A DNA stretch of 64,000 bases, from NCBI GenBank assembly GCA_021775005.1, contig JAJFIK010000087.1, forward strand, positions 1 to 64,000. The letters run 5' to 3'. Shown here piece after piece: positions 28,243 to 37,168 of this stretch. The position numbers were made by a program, and so were the translations under genes. A model generated the notes under the pieces. The model ran no database searches. It worked only from the letters and a program-made list of their open reading frames with translations, and was not told the origin of the DNA. Position 1 is the first letter of the stretch, and each line of letters starts with the position of its first letter. Source of the stretch: Rhodospirillales bacterium. GTDB taxonomy: Bacteria; Pseudomonadota; Alphaproteobacteria; JAJFIK01.

Positions 28243-28341
28243 GTCAAACTCACTTCATCGCACGGATGGCACGGCGCTTATCTCACGCACGCCGCTACCC
28301 GAGGGCGGGGAATGGGACCCCGCAAGGTTAGATCGCTTGCG

Positions 28342-28728
28342 TTACTCGCAGCGATACAAGGAGCGGCCCACAGACCGCTCCGCCTGGTCCGAGACGGCAC
28401 CATCAATGGCGGCGCCTTGGAAGGTCAAGGTGTTGTCGCTCTCCTGCTCAAACGTCATCTGCCATACCTGACCATTGACGTTGAAGATCGCCGTGACGCG
28501 CTCGCCATTTTCAGCGTCCGTCAATGTGTAGGCAAGGTCTGACCCTTCGATCACTACGTTTCCACCGCGACGGTGAAAATAGGAACGGCCGGCAAATTCC
28601 ATCGTGTCCGCGTCGCCTTCACAGCGTTCCGCTTCGAAGACAGCCCAACGGCCTTCAAGAGTTGGCCCCTGTTGCCCGCAGGCGGCAAGACCCAATGCGA
28701 TCATCAATACTGCAGCGAAGCGAACCAT
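28342..28728 (-). CDS. Small lipoprotein of unknown function
   Basis: 128 residues. A signal peptide with lipobox (MVRFAAVLMIALGLAACGQQ, Cys17 as lipidation site) is followed by a compact, probably all-beta domain. It begins LEGRWAVFEAERCEGDADTM and ends RSVGRSLYRCE. Two cysteines, near the start and at the last positions of the mature part, could form a disulfide. The TLEGRW opening resembles lipocalin-like small lipoproteins, but no family is certain. It interrupts the infB-rbfA arrangement, in which other bacteria often carry ylxP. GGGAGAG precedes the ATG at 28728. Confidence 0.75.
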   Translation of the reverse strand: MVRFAAVLMIALGLAACGQQGPTLEGRWAVFEAERCEGDADTMEFAGRSYFHRRGGNVVIEGSDLAYTLTDAENGERVTAIFNVNGQVWQMTFEQESDNTLTFQGAAIDGAVSDQAERSVGRSLYRCE

Positions 28729-28769
28729 GCCTCTCTCCCTCAATTTACTGTCCATCCCACAATCGCTCA

Positions 28770-31337
28770 CTACAATGTGCGCTGGATTTCCTCGATTTCA
28801 AAACACTCTATCCGGTCGCCTTGCTTGAGGTCTTCATATTTCTCAAACGCCATCCCGCATTCTTGACCAGACACGACTTCTTTCACTTCATCCTTGAACC
28901 GCTTCAAGGTCGAAAGCGTTCCTTCGTGAATTACCACGTCGTCGCGCAGCAAACGTACCTTGTTTCCGCGCTTCACAACACCTTCGGTTACTTTGCAGCC
29001 GGCGACCTTGCCGGTTTTGGAAATGTTGAAGACCTCTAGGATTTCAGCATAACCAACAAAGTTTTCCTTGATCGTTGGATCCAACATACCCGACATGGCT
29101 GCCTTCACATCGTCGATCAAATTATAGATCACCGAGTAATACCGGATCTCAACGCCATCACGTGCCGCAAGTTCCTGCGCTTGCTTATTGGCGCGAACGT
29201 TAAACGCCAGAATGGGCGCGCCAGAAGTATGCGCCAAAGTGACATCACTTTCAGAGATACCGCCCACAGCCGCATGGATGGAGCGCGCGGCCACTTCCTC
29301 AGTGGAGATCTGGGCTAGTGACCCTGCAATCGCCTCAACAGACCCTTGCACGTCCGCTTTGATAACCACGGGGAATTCTTTGAGGTCATTTTCCTTGAGC
29401 TGTGCCAACATCTGCTCAAGGGAACCGCGGCCGCCGGTGCTGTCGCTACGCACATCCCGCTGCATACGTTGGCGATAGTCGGCAATTTCCCGGGCCCTGG
29501 CTTCGTTTTCCACAGCCGAGACAGGATCACCTGCGCCGGGTGTGCCATTGAGCCCCAAAACTTCCACCGGCACTGATGGACCTGCTGCGGCCACTTGCTC
29601 ACCGCGATCATTGATCACCGCGCGAACCTTGCCCCACTCAGCTCCGGCCACAAGAATATCACCAACATTGAGCGTGCCGCGTTGCACCAGCACTGTTGCG
29701 ACGGCACCGCGACCCTTGTCGAGCTTGGCTTCCACAACGATACCTTCAGCAGCCCGGTTGGGGTTGGCTTTGAGTTCAAGAATTTCAGCCTGCAGCATAA
29801 TGGCTTCTTGCAAAGTATCGAGGTTGGTCTTCTGCGTCGCAGAGACCTCAATGTCCTGAACATCACCGCCCATGGATTCCACAACAATCTCGTGCTGCAA
29901 AAGTTCCTGCCGGACCCGATCAGGATTGGCGTCCGGTTTGTCGCATTTGTTAATCGCAACAATGATCGGCACTTCGGCGGCCTTGGCGTGATTGATTGCC
30001 TCAATGGTTTGCGGCATGACGCCGTCATCGGCGGCCACCACCAAAATCACAATATCCGTCACCTTCGCGCCACGAGAGCGCATTTGCGTAAACGCCGCGT
30101 GCCCCGGTGTGTCGAGGAAGGTGATCAACTGACCACTTTCCAGGGCGACCTGATAGGCGCCAATGTGCTGGGTAATACCGCCGGCCTCGCCCGCAACCAC
30201 ATCGGTGCGGCGCAAAGCGTCAAGCAATGAGGTTTTGCCATGGTCTACGTGGCCCATCACGGTGACAACCGGGGGCCGGGATTCAAGCGTTTGATCGTCG
30301 TCAATCTCGCCCACAACGCCTTCTTCCACGTCAGATTCTGAAACCCGTTTCATCACGTGCCCGAACTCAGCCACGATCAGCTCTGCCATATCGGCATCAA
30401 GGAAATCTTGGTGTTTGGCCATGCTGCCCTCTTTCATGAGGTACTTGATGACATCCACAACGCGTACCGCCATACGATTGGCGAGTTCCTGAACTGTAAT
30501 ATGTTCCGGGATCACAACTTCCCGCGTGATGTGCTGGGGCGCCGCGGATCCGCCGCCACTCGCTTTGCGTTTTTCTTTGGCCAAACGGCGACGGCGTGCC
30601 GCAATGGAGGGGCCGCGATCACCGTCATTGTCACTAAGAGCACGAGAGATGGTCAGCTTGCCAGCGCGGCGACCCGCATCACCGCGTGATTTGGTGGCTT
30701 TCGCATTCTCGCGCGTGCGCTCTTCGTCGGCCTTTTCCCGCCCCTTGGGTGCTTTGCTAACCGGCGCTTCTTTCGGTTTGGCTTTTTTGGTACCTTCTTC
30801 TTTGGCAGCAGCGGCTTCGGCCAATGAGGCGGCAATAGCTTGCTCTTCCAGCTCAGCTATTTTGCGCGCTTCTTCTTCGGCTTCCGCTTTTTCAGCATCC
30901 AAGCGACGTTGGCGGCGAGCCTCGTCTTCTTCTGCATGGCGGCGCGCTTCTTCTTTCGCTATGGCTTCATCATCGCTCGCACGGGCTTCAGCAGACTCTA
31001 GCGCGACAAGGCGCTTTGCCTGCTCTTCCTTGGTGAGCGTCTGAAGCACAACCCCGCCGCGATTGTCGGCGGCTGTGGGTTTAGGCGTTGGAGTCGCAAA
31101 AACAGCTTCAGCAACAACGGCTTCTTCGGTTTTCGCGTTCGCGGCCGCTTCTGCGTCTTTTGCTTTTTGCGCAGCTGTCTTAGGCGCCACAATGCGTTTG
31201 CGCTTTTTCTCGACCACAACAGCTTTCGACCGCCCGTGAGAGAAGCTTTGGCGCACAGTTCCGCCACCACTGCGCGGCTTCAATGAAACCGGGCGGCGGC
31301 CGCCAGAACTGTTCTCTGATTCGTTACCTTCGCTCAT
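28770..31337 (-). CDS. infB: Translation initiation factor IF-2
   Basis: GTPase that places initiator tRNA on the 30S subunit. The 855-residue protein has a long, low-complexity N-terminus rich in Ala, Glu, Lys and Arg (to about residue 270, with [16 protein letters not shown]-like coiled-coil stretches). The GTPase domain has G1 [12 protein letters not shown] near 360, G3 DTPGHAAF and G4 NKCDKP. EF-Tu-like domain II, the IF-2 domain 3 and C-terminal domain IV follow. It ends [20 protein letters not shown]. It lies downstream of nusA and ylxR as usual. Confidence 0.98.
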   Translation of the reverse strand: MSEGNESENSSGGRRPVSLKPRSGGGTVRQSFSHGRSKAVVVEKKRKRIVAPKTAAQKAKDAEAAANAKTEEAVVAEAVFATPTPKPTAADNRGGVVLQTLTKEEQAKRLVALESAEARASDDEAIAKEEARRHAEEDEARRQRRLDAEKAEAEEEARKIAELEEQAIAASLAEAAAAKEEGTKKAKPKEAPVSKAPKGREKADEERTRENAKATKSRGDAGRRAGKLTISRALSDNDGDRGPSIAARRRRLAKEKRKASGGGSAAPQHITREVVIPEHITVQELANRMAVRVVDVIKYLMKEGSMAKHQDFLDADMAELIVAEFGHVMKRVSESDVEEGVVGEIDDDQTLESRPPVVTVMGHVDHGKTSLLDALRRTDVVAGEAGGITQHIGAYQVALESGQLITFLDTPGHAAFTQMRSRGAKVTDIVILVVAADDGVMPQTIEAINHAKAAEVPIIVAINKCDKPDANPDRVRQELLQHEIVVESMGGDVQDIEVSATQKTNLDTLQEAIMLQAEILELKANPNRAAEGIVVEAKLDKGRGAVATVLVQRGTLNVGDILVAGAEWGKVRAVINDRGEQVAAAGPSVPVEVLGLNGTPGAGDPVSAVENEARAREIADYRQRMQRDVRSDSTGGRGSLEQMLAQLKENDLKEFPVVIKADVQGSVEAIAGSLAQISTEEVAARSIHAAVGGISESDVTLAHTSGAPILAFNVRANKQAQELAARDGVEIRYYSVIYNLIDDVKAAMSGMLDPTIKENFVGYAEILEVFNISKTGKVAGCKVTEGVVKRGNKVRLLRDDVVIHEGTLSTLKRFKDEVKEVVSGQECGMAFEKYEDLKQGDRIECFEIEEIQRTL

Positions 31338-31406
31338 GCGAACCTTTCAACTTCCAACATATGTCCCAAACGCGGTGCCTTTTGCTTTGTGCACCGCACA
31401 TTTTAC

Positions 31407-32054
31407 TCAACGTATTGCACCAGGCAGCCGCCATTCTGGGGGCGTCATGGGGCGGAACCCCGCCAACCGGATTAACTCCGACCCCAGGCGATCTGCCAAA
31501 GGGCCCCCTGAGACCGCTGCATGTATCACATTTGACCGCCCCAATGCCAAATCCAAATCCGCAGAATTCAGGCATCCGAGCACGTAAATTGGTTTTCCCA
31601 CGCCATGAGCAAGGGCAAAGAGCTTTTCGCGCCCGTCTGCGGCACCATCTGCGGCCTCAATCAGCACACCTGTGCGGCCTGATTTAAGGAAATCGCGGAC
31701 TTTCTCATAGCCGGTTGTCAGCGCCCCCGCGCGGGCCGCCAGGCCAAGCCCCTCGCTGATCCGGCGCAATAAGCCCGCCACCACCAAATTTGAGAGATCA
31801 GCAGGCACTTTGACCGGTGCCTTGGCAGCCCGGGCAAAAAGCCCTTTTTGCAAAGCGCAGCCAAGATCAGCCTCCCGCGCCCGCACCCACATGCCTCGCC
31901 CAGGCAGTTTGCCCGCCAAATCGGGCACAATTTCCCCGTCAGGGCCTACGACAAATCGTAAAAGCTCCGTTTGCGGCAGTATTTTGCCGGAGGCAATACA
32001 GCGCCGGGTGCGACCCGGGCCAGCCTCATTCTTCGCTTGCGGCGTCGCCGTCAC
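31407..32054 (-). CDS. YlxR-L7Ae fusion RNA-binding protein
   Basis: 215 residues in two domains. Residues 15-90 are a YlxR (DUF448) domain with TRRCIASGKILPQTELLRFV and the GRGMWVRAR motif. Residues about 95-190 resemble the ribosomal L7Ae/YlxQ fold (LGLAARAGALTTGYEKVRDFLKSG). The fusion is standard in alphaproteobacteria, whereas Firmicutes encode them separately. A role in RNA binding and in RNase P or ribosome function is inferred from family reports. The start is GTG at 32054 (GAGG upstream), 29 bases inside nusA. Confidence 0.9.
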   Translation of the reverse strand: MTATPQAKNEAGPGRTRRCIASGKILPQTELLRFVVGPDGEIVPDLAGKLPGRGMWVRAREADLGCALQKGLFARAAKAPVKVPADLSNLVVAGLLRRISEGLGLAARAGALTTGYEKVRDFLKSGRTGVLIEAADGAADGREKLFALAHGVGKPIYVLGCLNSADLDLALGRSNVIHAAVSGGPLADRLGSELIRLAGFRPMTPPEWRLPGAIR

Positions 32055-33657
32055 TCGTCGTTGCCTCGTCGTCGGCTTCTACTTCTTCTTCTGCTTCCGC
32101 GGGATCTTCAATCCAGCCCACGGTTACCCGTGCCCACATGATCAAGTCATTAGCTTCTTCGGGCACGATGTCGAAGGCCTCCAGGAGACCTGGCTCACGT
32201 TTGCGCTCGCCATCAACGGTTTCCCAATATCCGCAGAGGTCGTCGGTGGCGCACCCGGCAAGGTCTTCGATGGTTTTTACATCGCCTTCGCCCAAGGCCA
32301 CCAACATGGCGGGCGTAATGCCTTCAATGGCGGCAAGCTCATCACTGACCCCAAGCTCCACCCGGCGGGCGTCGAGCTTGGCATTTTTTTCCTCAATGAA
32401 TTCGCGCGCGCGGGTTTGAAGTTCCTGCGCGGTATCATCATCAAATCCTTCGATGCTCGAAAGCTCGTCGATTTCCACGTAAGCCACTTCATCAAGGTCG
32501 GTAAACCCTTCTGAAACCATGAGCTGGGCCACAACTTCATCCACATCAAGCGTGCTCATGAACAGCTCAGTGCGCTGGCGGAATTCTTCCTGGCGGCGTT
32601 CGGATTCTTCTTCTTCGGTGAGAATGTCGATTTGCCAACCGGTCAGCTGTGAAGCAAGCCGCACATTCTGGCCGCGGCGACCGATGGCGAGCGAAAGCTG
32701 CTCATCAGGAACCACCACCTCAATACGCTGGGCGTCTTCATCAAGCACCACTTTGGCAACCTCTGCCGGCGCAAGGGCATTGACGATGAACGTCGCGGGA
32801 TCTTCTGACCACGGAATAATGTCGATACGCTCACCCTGAAGTTCCTGCACCACCGCTTGCACGCGGCTGCCGCGCATACCAACGCAGGCACCCACAGGAT
32901 CAATGGAGCCATCATTTGAGATCACGCCGATTTTTGCCCGGCTACCTGGGTCGCGCGCCACGGCACGGATTTCAATAATGCCGTCGTAAATTTCCGGCAC
33001 TTCCTGGGCAAAAAGCCGCGCCATGAATTGCGGATGCGTGCGGGAAAGAAATATCTGCGGCCCGCGAGGTTCCCGCCGAACGTCATAGATGTAAGCGCGC
33101 ACGCGGTCGCCATTGCGAATGGCTTCACGGGGCAGCGCTTCATCACGGCGAATGATGGCTTCTGCGCGATTCAAATCAACAATAATGTTGCCGTATTCCA
33201 CGCGCTTGACCACACCGTGAACAATCTCGCCGATGCGATCTTTGAATTCGTCAAACTGGCGATCGCGTTCAGCGTCGCGCACCTTTTGCACAATGACTTG
33301 CTTGGCGGTCTGCGCCGCGATCCGCCCAAAGTCCATCGGCGGCAACGTTTCCGCTATGATGTCGCCCATTTGGGCGGCGGCGTTGCGACGCTGCGCATCT
33401 TCAAGAAGGATTTGCGTGGCTTCGTCTTCAATTTCTTCCACCACGTGCAAGTGGCGGGCGAGGTGAATCTCGCCGGTCTTGGGATCAATCTTGGCGGAGA
33501 TTTCATTTTCCGCGCCATAGCGAGACCGCGCGGCCTTTTGAATGGCATCTTCCAACGCCTCGACAACAATTGCCTTGTCGATGGATTTGTCGCGCGCGAC
33601 AGCATCTGCAATTTGCAAAAGCTCAAGTCGGTTCGCGCTGACGGCGGGTGTGGACAT
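32026..33657 (-). CDS. nusA: Transcription termination/antitermination protein NusA
   Basis: RNA-polymerase-binding factor controlling pausing, termination and antitermination. The 543-residue protein has the N-terminal polymerase-binding domain (to about 130). The S1 domain follows ([20 protein letters not shown] near 140). Two KH domains include [26 protein letters not shown] and [20 protein letters not shown]. Two acidic AR repeats are [21 protein letters not shown] and [22 protein letters not shown] variable acidic tail ends in [14 protein letters not shown] precedes the ATG. Its end overlaps the ylxR-type gene by 29 bases. Confidence 0.97.
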   Translation of the reverse strand: MSTPAVSANRLELLQIADAVARDKSIDKAIVVEALEDAIQKAARSRYGAENEISAKIDPKTGEIHLARHLHVVEEIEDEATQILLEDAQRRNAAAQMGDIIAETLPPMDFGRIAAQTAKQVIVQKVRDAERDRQFDEFKDRIGEIVHGVVKRVEYGNIIVDLNRAEAIIRRDEALPREAIRNGDRVRAYIYDVRREPRGPQIFLSRTHPQFMARLFAQEVPEIYDGIIEIRAVARDPGSRAKIGVISNDGSIDPVGACVGMRGSRVQAVVQELQGERIDIIPWSEDPATFIVNALAPAEVAKVVLDEDAQRIEVVVPDEQLSLAIGRRGQNVRLASQLTGWQIDILTEEEESERRQEEFRQRTELFMSTLDVDEVVAQLMVSEGFTDLDEVAYVEIDELSSIEGFDDDTAQELQTRAREFIEEKNAKLDARRVELGVSDELAAIEGITPAMLVALGEGDVKTIEDLAGCATDDLCGYWETVDGERKREPGLLEAFDIVPEEANDLIMWARVTVGWIEDPAEAEEEVEADDEATTSDGDAASEE

Positions 33658-33670
33658 GGGTTTCTCCTAA

Positions 33671-34258
33671 TCAGTCCGTCATCTGGTCGGACGCACTTGC
33701 ATCCGCCTGTTTCTGTTTACTGAGTTCACGGAACATTTCGTCCGTCATGACAATTTTTGCATCGGCGATCATATCTGGCGCGAAGCCCAACACCGTTGGG
33801 GCTGCGCCTGGCTCCAATACAACACCAAGCAGTACTTCACTGTTGTCTGTGCCTTCGATCAGCCCGCGAAAGCGCCGCCGCCCATCTATGGGGGAGCGGG
33901 TTTCCAGTTTGGCTTCAAAGCCCATGTAGCGATCGAAATCTTTCAGTCGGGTCAGCGGACGCTCCGCCCCCGGCGAGGACACTTCAAGGTCATAAGCGCT
34001 GGCAATGGGGTCTTCCACATCAAGCAGCGCGGAAAAGGCGCGGCTCAAATTGGCGCAGCCTTCAATATCCATGGAGCCATCGGGGCGTTCAGCCATGATC
34101 TGGATCGTCGCGCGACCTTCGCCGCCCATGCGGCGCACGCGCACAATCTCAAAGCCCATGTCGGCAGCTGTTGCTGTCAACAGGCTTCGCAATCGCGCGC
34201 CATCGGCGCTTTCGCCCATAATGATCTCGGTCTGGCTATCGGCCATAACAAGTCCCAT
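33671..34258 (-). CDS. rimP: Ribosome maturation factor RimP
   Basis: About 195 residues. It promotes 30S maturation. The N-terminal alpha/beta domain includes LRSLLTATAADMGFEIVRVR, and the family signature DLEVSSPGAERPLTRLKDFDRYMG is near residue 100. The C-terminal SH3-like barrel follows. It is the first gene of rimP-nusA-ylxR-infB. The start is uncertain: ATG 34258 is given, but ATG 34246 with GGGA a few bases before it is also possible. A well-matched promoter lies about 150 bases upstream. Confidence 0.94.
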   Translation of the reverse strand: MGLVMADSQTEIIMGESADGARLRSLLTATAADMGFEIVRVRRMGGEGRATIQIMAERPDGSMDIEGCANLSRAFSALLDVEDPIASAYDLEVSSPGAERPLTRLKDFDRYMGFEAKLETRSPIDGRRRFRGLIEGTDNSEVLLGVVLEPGAAPTVLGFAPDMIADAKIVMTDEMFRELSKQKQADASASDQMTD

Positions 34259-34381
34259 ACGTGATCGACAGCGCTGCCCGCCGCCGGCTCTCAGGTCAAA
34301 TTTTCAAAGAGAAGGCGGCAGCTCCCGTTGGCGATCACCTCACTTGAAGCGATCCGGGGGCCATCGACCGGTTGATCGATA

Positions 34382-34398
34382 TCGGCTCCTTCAGCCGA
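34382..34398 (-). other. Hairpin at the 5' end of the rimP transcript
   Basis: TCGGCT and AGCCGA pair around a five-base loop, directly downstream of the predicted start of the rimP mRNA. There is no U-run. It could stabilise the message or serve as a regulatory leader structure, or also end trmB transcripts poorly. Only the pairing is seen; function is inference. Confidence 0.4.
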
Positions 34399-34407
34399 CG
34401 GGCGGGA

Positions 34408-34436
34408 ATATAGGCACCGCCCCGTCCCATGCCAAG
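34408..34436 (-). promoter_or_regulatory. Candidate promoter of the rimP-nusA-infB operon
   Basis: On the minus strand CTTGGC (34436-34431) and CTATAT (34413-34408) are spaced by 17 bases. This matches the alphaproteobacterial housekeeping pattern CTTGAC-N17-CTATAT at most positions. It lies in the only sizeable gap between trmB and rimP, and gives a leader of about 140 bases. Confidence 0.6.
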
Positions 34437-34469
34437 CGTTTTCTTTGGCCCAATTTGAGACTTGGAGGT

Positions 34470-35186
34470 TTAGCCTCGTGGCCGGCGGCAAAAGCGCAAA
34501 TAGGCTGGAATTCGCCCCGCTTTCAGCGCTTTTTGCTCATAACGGGTGGCGGGCCAATCGGCAGGCCGCCGCTTCCAGTCAGCGGGGCCTTCCGCCGTCC
34601 AGGTAAAATCAGGGTGGGGCATAACCCGCTCCAGCGTCCAGGCCACATAGCCCGGGATGTCTGAGGCGACACGAAATTCGGCCCCGTCTTTGAGTACCCG
34701 CGCCAAAGCATCAAGGGTTTCGGTCTGCATATAGCGCCGCTTGTGATGGCGCGTCTTGGGCCAAGGGTCAGGGAAAAGCAGAAACGCCCGGTCAATGGAT
34801 TGCGCCGGAAGGCGTTCGATCAGGTCTCGCGCATCCCCTTGGCGTAAGCGAATGTTCTCTTGCCCACCGGCCTCAATGTGGCTGAGAAGTTTCGCCATGC
34901 CATTGATGAAGGGTTCAACACCGATGAACCCAATGTCTGGGTGCGCAGCTGCCTGCCACGCCAGATGTTCGCCGCCGCCAAAGCCAATTTCAAGCCAGAC
35001 CTCTTTGGCGTCAGCAAATAGCGCGGTGGGCTCAAGCACGCCGTCATCAGGCACGTCGATAGCAAGGCGCGGTAGCAGCTCTTCGATGAGCCGTGCCTGG
35101 TTGTCGCGCAACTTAAAGGCCTGCCGCCGCCCATAAAGACGACGCGCGCCATCTTTGGCCTTAGCTGAGATAAGATCTGAGCGCAT
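34470..35186 (-). CDS. trmB: tRNA (guanine-N7-)-methyltransferase TrmB
   Basis: SAM-dependent enzyme that methylates G46 of tRNA. The protein has about 238 residues. SAM-binding [16 protein letters not shown] is near residue 63. The family signature [19 protein letters not shown] is near 140, with the tRNA-binding Asp and Arg. The ATG at 35186 lies 26 bases inside the end of metK, which suggests coupling. No clear ribosome site is seen, so the start is moderately sure. Confidence 0.94.
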   Translation of the reverse strand: MRSDLISAKAKDGARRLYGRRQAFKLRDNQARLIEELLPRLAIDVPDDGVLEPTALFADAKEVWLEIGFGGGEHLAWQAAAHPDIGFIGVEPFINGMAKLLSHIEAGGQENIRLRQGDARDLIERLPAQSIDRAFLLFPDPWPKTRHHKRRYMQTETLDALARVLKDGAEFRVASDIPGYVAWTLERVMPHPDFTWTAEGPADWKRRPADWPATRYEQKALKAGRIPAYLRFCRRPRG

Positions 35187-36330
35187 CAACAAGGTCGCGC
35201 TTTTCCCATGAGAAACTACCGTCATCACCCGGGGTGCGGCCAAAGTGACCATAAGCAGATGTTGCCGCATAGATCGGGCGGTTCAGTTTCAGATGCTCAC
35301 GAATGCCGCGGGGGGAAAGATCCATGACCTCGGGCAACGCCTTCTCCAAGCGCGCGACATCCACTTGCTCGGTGCCGTGGCAATCCACATAGATGGAGAG
35401 CGGCTTGGCAACACCGATGGCATAGGCCAGCTGAATGGTGCAACGGGAGGCAAAACCGCCCGCGACAACATTCTTGGCCAAATAGCGCGAGGCATAGGCC
35501 GCTGAGCGGTCAACTTTGGTGGGGTCCTTGCCGGAAAATGCGCCGCCGCCATGGGGCGCTGCGCCGCCATAGGTATCGACGATAATTTTGCGCCCGGTCA
35601 GGCCAGCGTCCCCATCGGGGCCGCCAATGACGAAATTGCCGGTGGGGTTCACGTAAAATTCGTCCTCAGGGCACATCCAGCCTTCGGGCAACACAGCCAT
35701 GACATGGGGGCGCACCATTTCGCGCACATCGTCTTGACTCAAGCCTTCTTTGTGCTGCGTCGAAACCACGACAGAGGTTGCGCCAATAGGTGTGCCGTTT
35801 TCGTAGTGCAAGGAAAGTTGGCTTTTGCTGTCCGGCTCAAAACCGCTGTTCGGATTTTCGTGCCGCGCTTTGGCAAGCGCCTGCAGAATGCGGTGGGAAT
35901 AATAAATCGGGGCTGGCATCAAATCGTCGGTTTCGCTGCAGGCATAGCCAAACATAATGCCTTGATCGCCCGCGCCTTCGTCCTTGTTGCCAGCGCTATC
36001 GACGCCTTGGGCAATGTCAGCAGATTGCTGATGCACATAGACGTCTACGTTTGCGTGCTGCCAATGGAAGCCTTCCTGTTCATAGCCAATGTCTTTGACG
36101 GCCTGCCGTGCTGCCTCTTCCAAAGTCTCAGGCGTGATACTGTCAGGGCCCCGCACTTCACCGGCGAGAACGATCCGGTTGGTGGTAGTCAGGGTCTCAA
36201 CAGCCACACGGGCCTCAGGTTCGGCGGCCAAATAAATGTCGACAACTGAATCAGAAATACGGTCGCACACCTTGTCGGGATGGCCCTCAGATACGCTTTC
36301 ACTTGTGAACACATAATTCGTGCGCTGCAC
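35161..36330 (-). CDS. metK: S-adenosylmethionine synthetase
   Basis: Makes SAM from ATP and methionine. The 389-residue protein has the N-terminal [20 protein letters not shown], the conserved [12 protein letters not shown] near residue 120 and the P-loop-like [19 protein letters not shown] near 262. The protein uses the one-domain-trio arrangement of bacterial MetK. The start is GTG at 36330 with AAGGAG seven bases upstream. An unusual leader precedes it (see 36331-36430). It is co-directional with an HTH regulator gene upstream. Confidence 0.97.
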   Translation of the reverse strand: MQRTNYVFTSESVSEGHPDKVCDRISDSVVDIYLAAEPEARVAVETLTTTNRIVLAGEVRGPDSITPETLEEAARQAVKDIGYEQEGFHWQHANVDVYVHQQSADIAQGVDSAGNKDEGAGDQGIMFGYACSETDDLMPAPIYYSHRILQALAKARHENPNSGFEPDSKSQLSLHYENGTPIGATSVVVSTQHKEGLSQDDVREMVRPHVMAVLPEGWMCPEDEFYVNPTGNFVIGGPDGDAGLTGRKIIVDTYGGAAPHGGGAFSGKDPTKVDRSAAYASRYLAKNVVAGGFASRCTIQLAYAIGVAKPLSIYVDCHGTEQVDVARLEKALPEVMDLSPRGIREHLKLNRPIYAATSAYGHFGRTPGDDGSFSWEKRDLVDALRSYLS

Positions 36331-36430
36331 GGGGCATCTCCTTCAATAGACGGCACACAAATCTTCATCCGCGCGCACTTGAAGCGGCGTTGTGGCAAAT
36401 CATCATGGTGCGGGTCAAGGGAGGACCGAG
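36331..36430 (-). promoter_or_regulatory. metK leader with a 13-codon open frame and potential pairing
   Basis: On the minus strand the 5' leader contains an open frame encoding MMICHNAASSARG and then TGA, ending about 45 bases before the metK GTG. CTTCAA within it is complementary to TTGAAG next to the metK ribosome site, so a pseudoknot-like or sequestering pairing is possible. CACAACG followed by GCTTC recalls parts of the SAM/SAH riboswitch, but the conserved stem and downstream bases do not fit. I treat it as an unproven structured leader. Confidence 0.3.
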
Positions 36431-36455
36431 AATCAGACCTCCCCAGATTTGAACT

Positions 36456-36875
36456 TTAGGTGTTGTCAGCCAGCGTTTTGATCAGATCAAGCACGCGCTT
36501 GCGCACCGCCGGTTCTTCGATTTTTGTGAAGAACCGATTGAGCTGCAACCCCTCAGAGCTCGATACGAAATCCATCACAAACGGCGTGGCATCTGACTCC
36601 TTGAGCCCCCCCGCAGGCTTGGCCGGCATAGCTTTGATCACTTCGCTGGGCATATCATCAAAGAAGAATTGCACTTCAACGCCCAGGATCGCAGCAATCT
36701 GAAATAGGCGACTGGCGCCTATGCGATTGGTGCCTTTTTCGTATTTTTGAACTTGCTGGAAGGTCAATCCGAGCTTTTCACCCAGTTTTTCTTGGCTCAT
36801 GCTGATGAGCATGCGCCGCAGCCGGACGCGGCTTCCCACGTGAATATCAATGGGATTCGGCTTCTTTTTTATCAA
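36456..36875 (-). CDS. XRE/HTH-family transcriptional regulator
   Basis: 139 residues. The HTH_3 domain spans residues about 14-70, with SQEKLGEKLGLTFQQVQKYEKGTNRIGASRLFQIAAILGV. The C-terminal half (KESDATPFVMDFVSSSEGLQLNRFFTKIE) ends VRKRVLDLIKTLADN, a region shared by the small alphaproteobacterial regulators found between lnt and metK. The start is TTG at 36875. It is preferred because GAGGGAG lies seven bases upstream and no in-frame ATG precedes the HTH. Targets are unknown; the conserved neighbourhood suggests metK or envelope genes, but that is inference. Confidence 0.9.
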   Translation of the reverse strand: MIKKKPNPIDIHVGSRVRLRRMLISMSQEKLGEKLGLTFQQVQKYEKGTNRIGASRLFQIAAILGVEVQFFFDDMPSEVIKAMPAKPAGGLKESDATPFVMDFVSSSEGLQLNRFFTKIEEPAVRKRVLDLIKTLADNT

Positions 36876-37066
36876 ACGTCTGCTCCCTCAGTAGCCAAGC
36901 GCGGCTTTCGGCCTGGCGATGTTAACTCTGTACTATTTAGCGCCCGCGGGTTCGCAATCAACACGCGAGTTTTCACAAATTTATCAGGATGTTTAGCGCC
37001 TCTGGCAACACCCCGACGACGCGCGCTCATAGGGGTTTAGAGATCACGCATCCGTTACTGACAATT

Positions 37067-37095
37067 TGTCTACGAAGGAACACCGGTCTGGTCAA
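37067..37095 (-). promoter_or_regulatory. Candidate promoter for the HTH regulator gene
   Basis: On the minus strand TTGACC (37095-37090) and TAGACA (37072-37067) are 17 bases apart. The implied leader is about 190 bases. The 293-base gap from 36876 to 37168 is AT-rich and otherwise shows only a small GCAAT/ATTGC inverted repeat at 37124-37136. Confidence 0.4.
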
Positions 37096-37168
37096 TGTAT
37101 GTTTTGAGATTAGGACGGTTTACGCAATTATATTGCTATAGACGCACTCCCTTTGATCTTATCTTGTT

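Noticed and set aside
28305-28323. GCGGGG/CCCCGC hairpin between rbfA and the lipoprotein gene as a terminator
   Set aside because: No T-run follows on either strand; it may be a chance pairing in GC-rich DNA.
36331-36430. Classical SAM-II or SAM/SAH riboswitch before metK
   Set aside because: Only short pieces (CACAACG, GCTTC) match; the closing stem and conserved 3' bases are missing. Kept only as an unproven structured leader.
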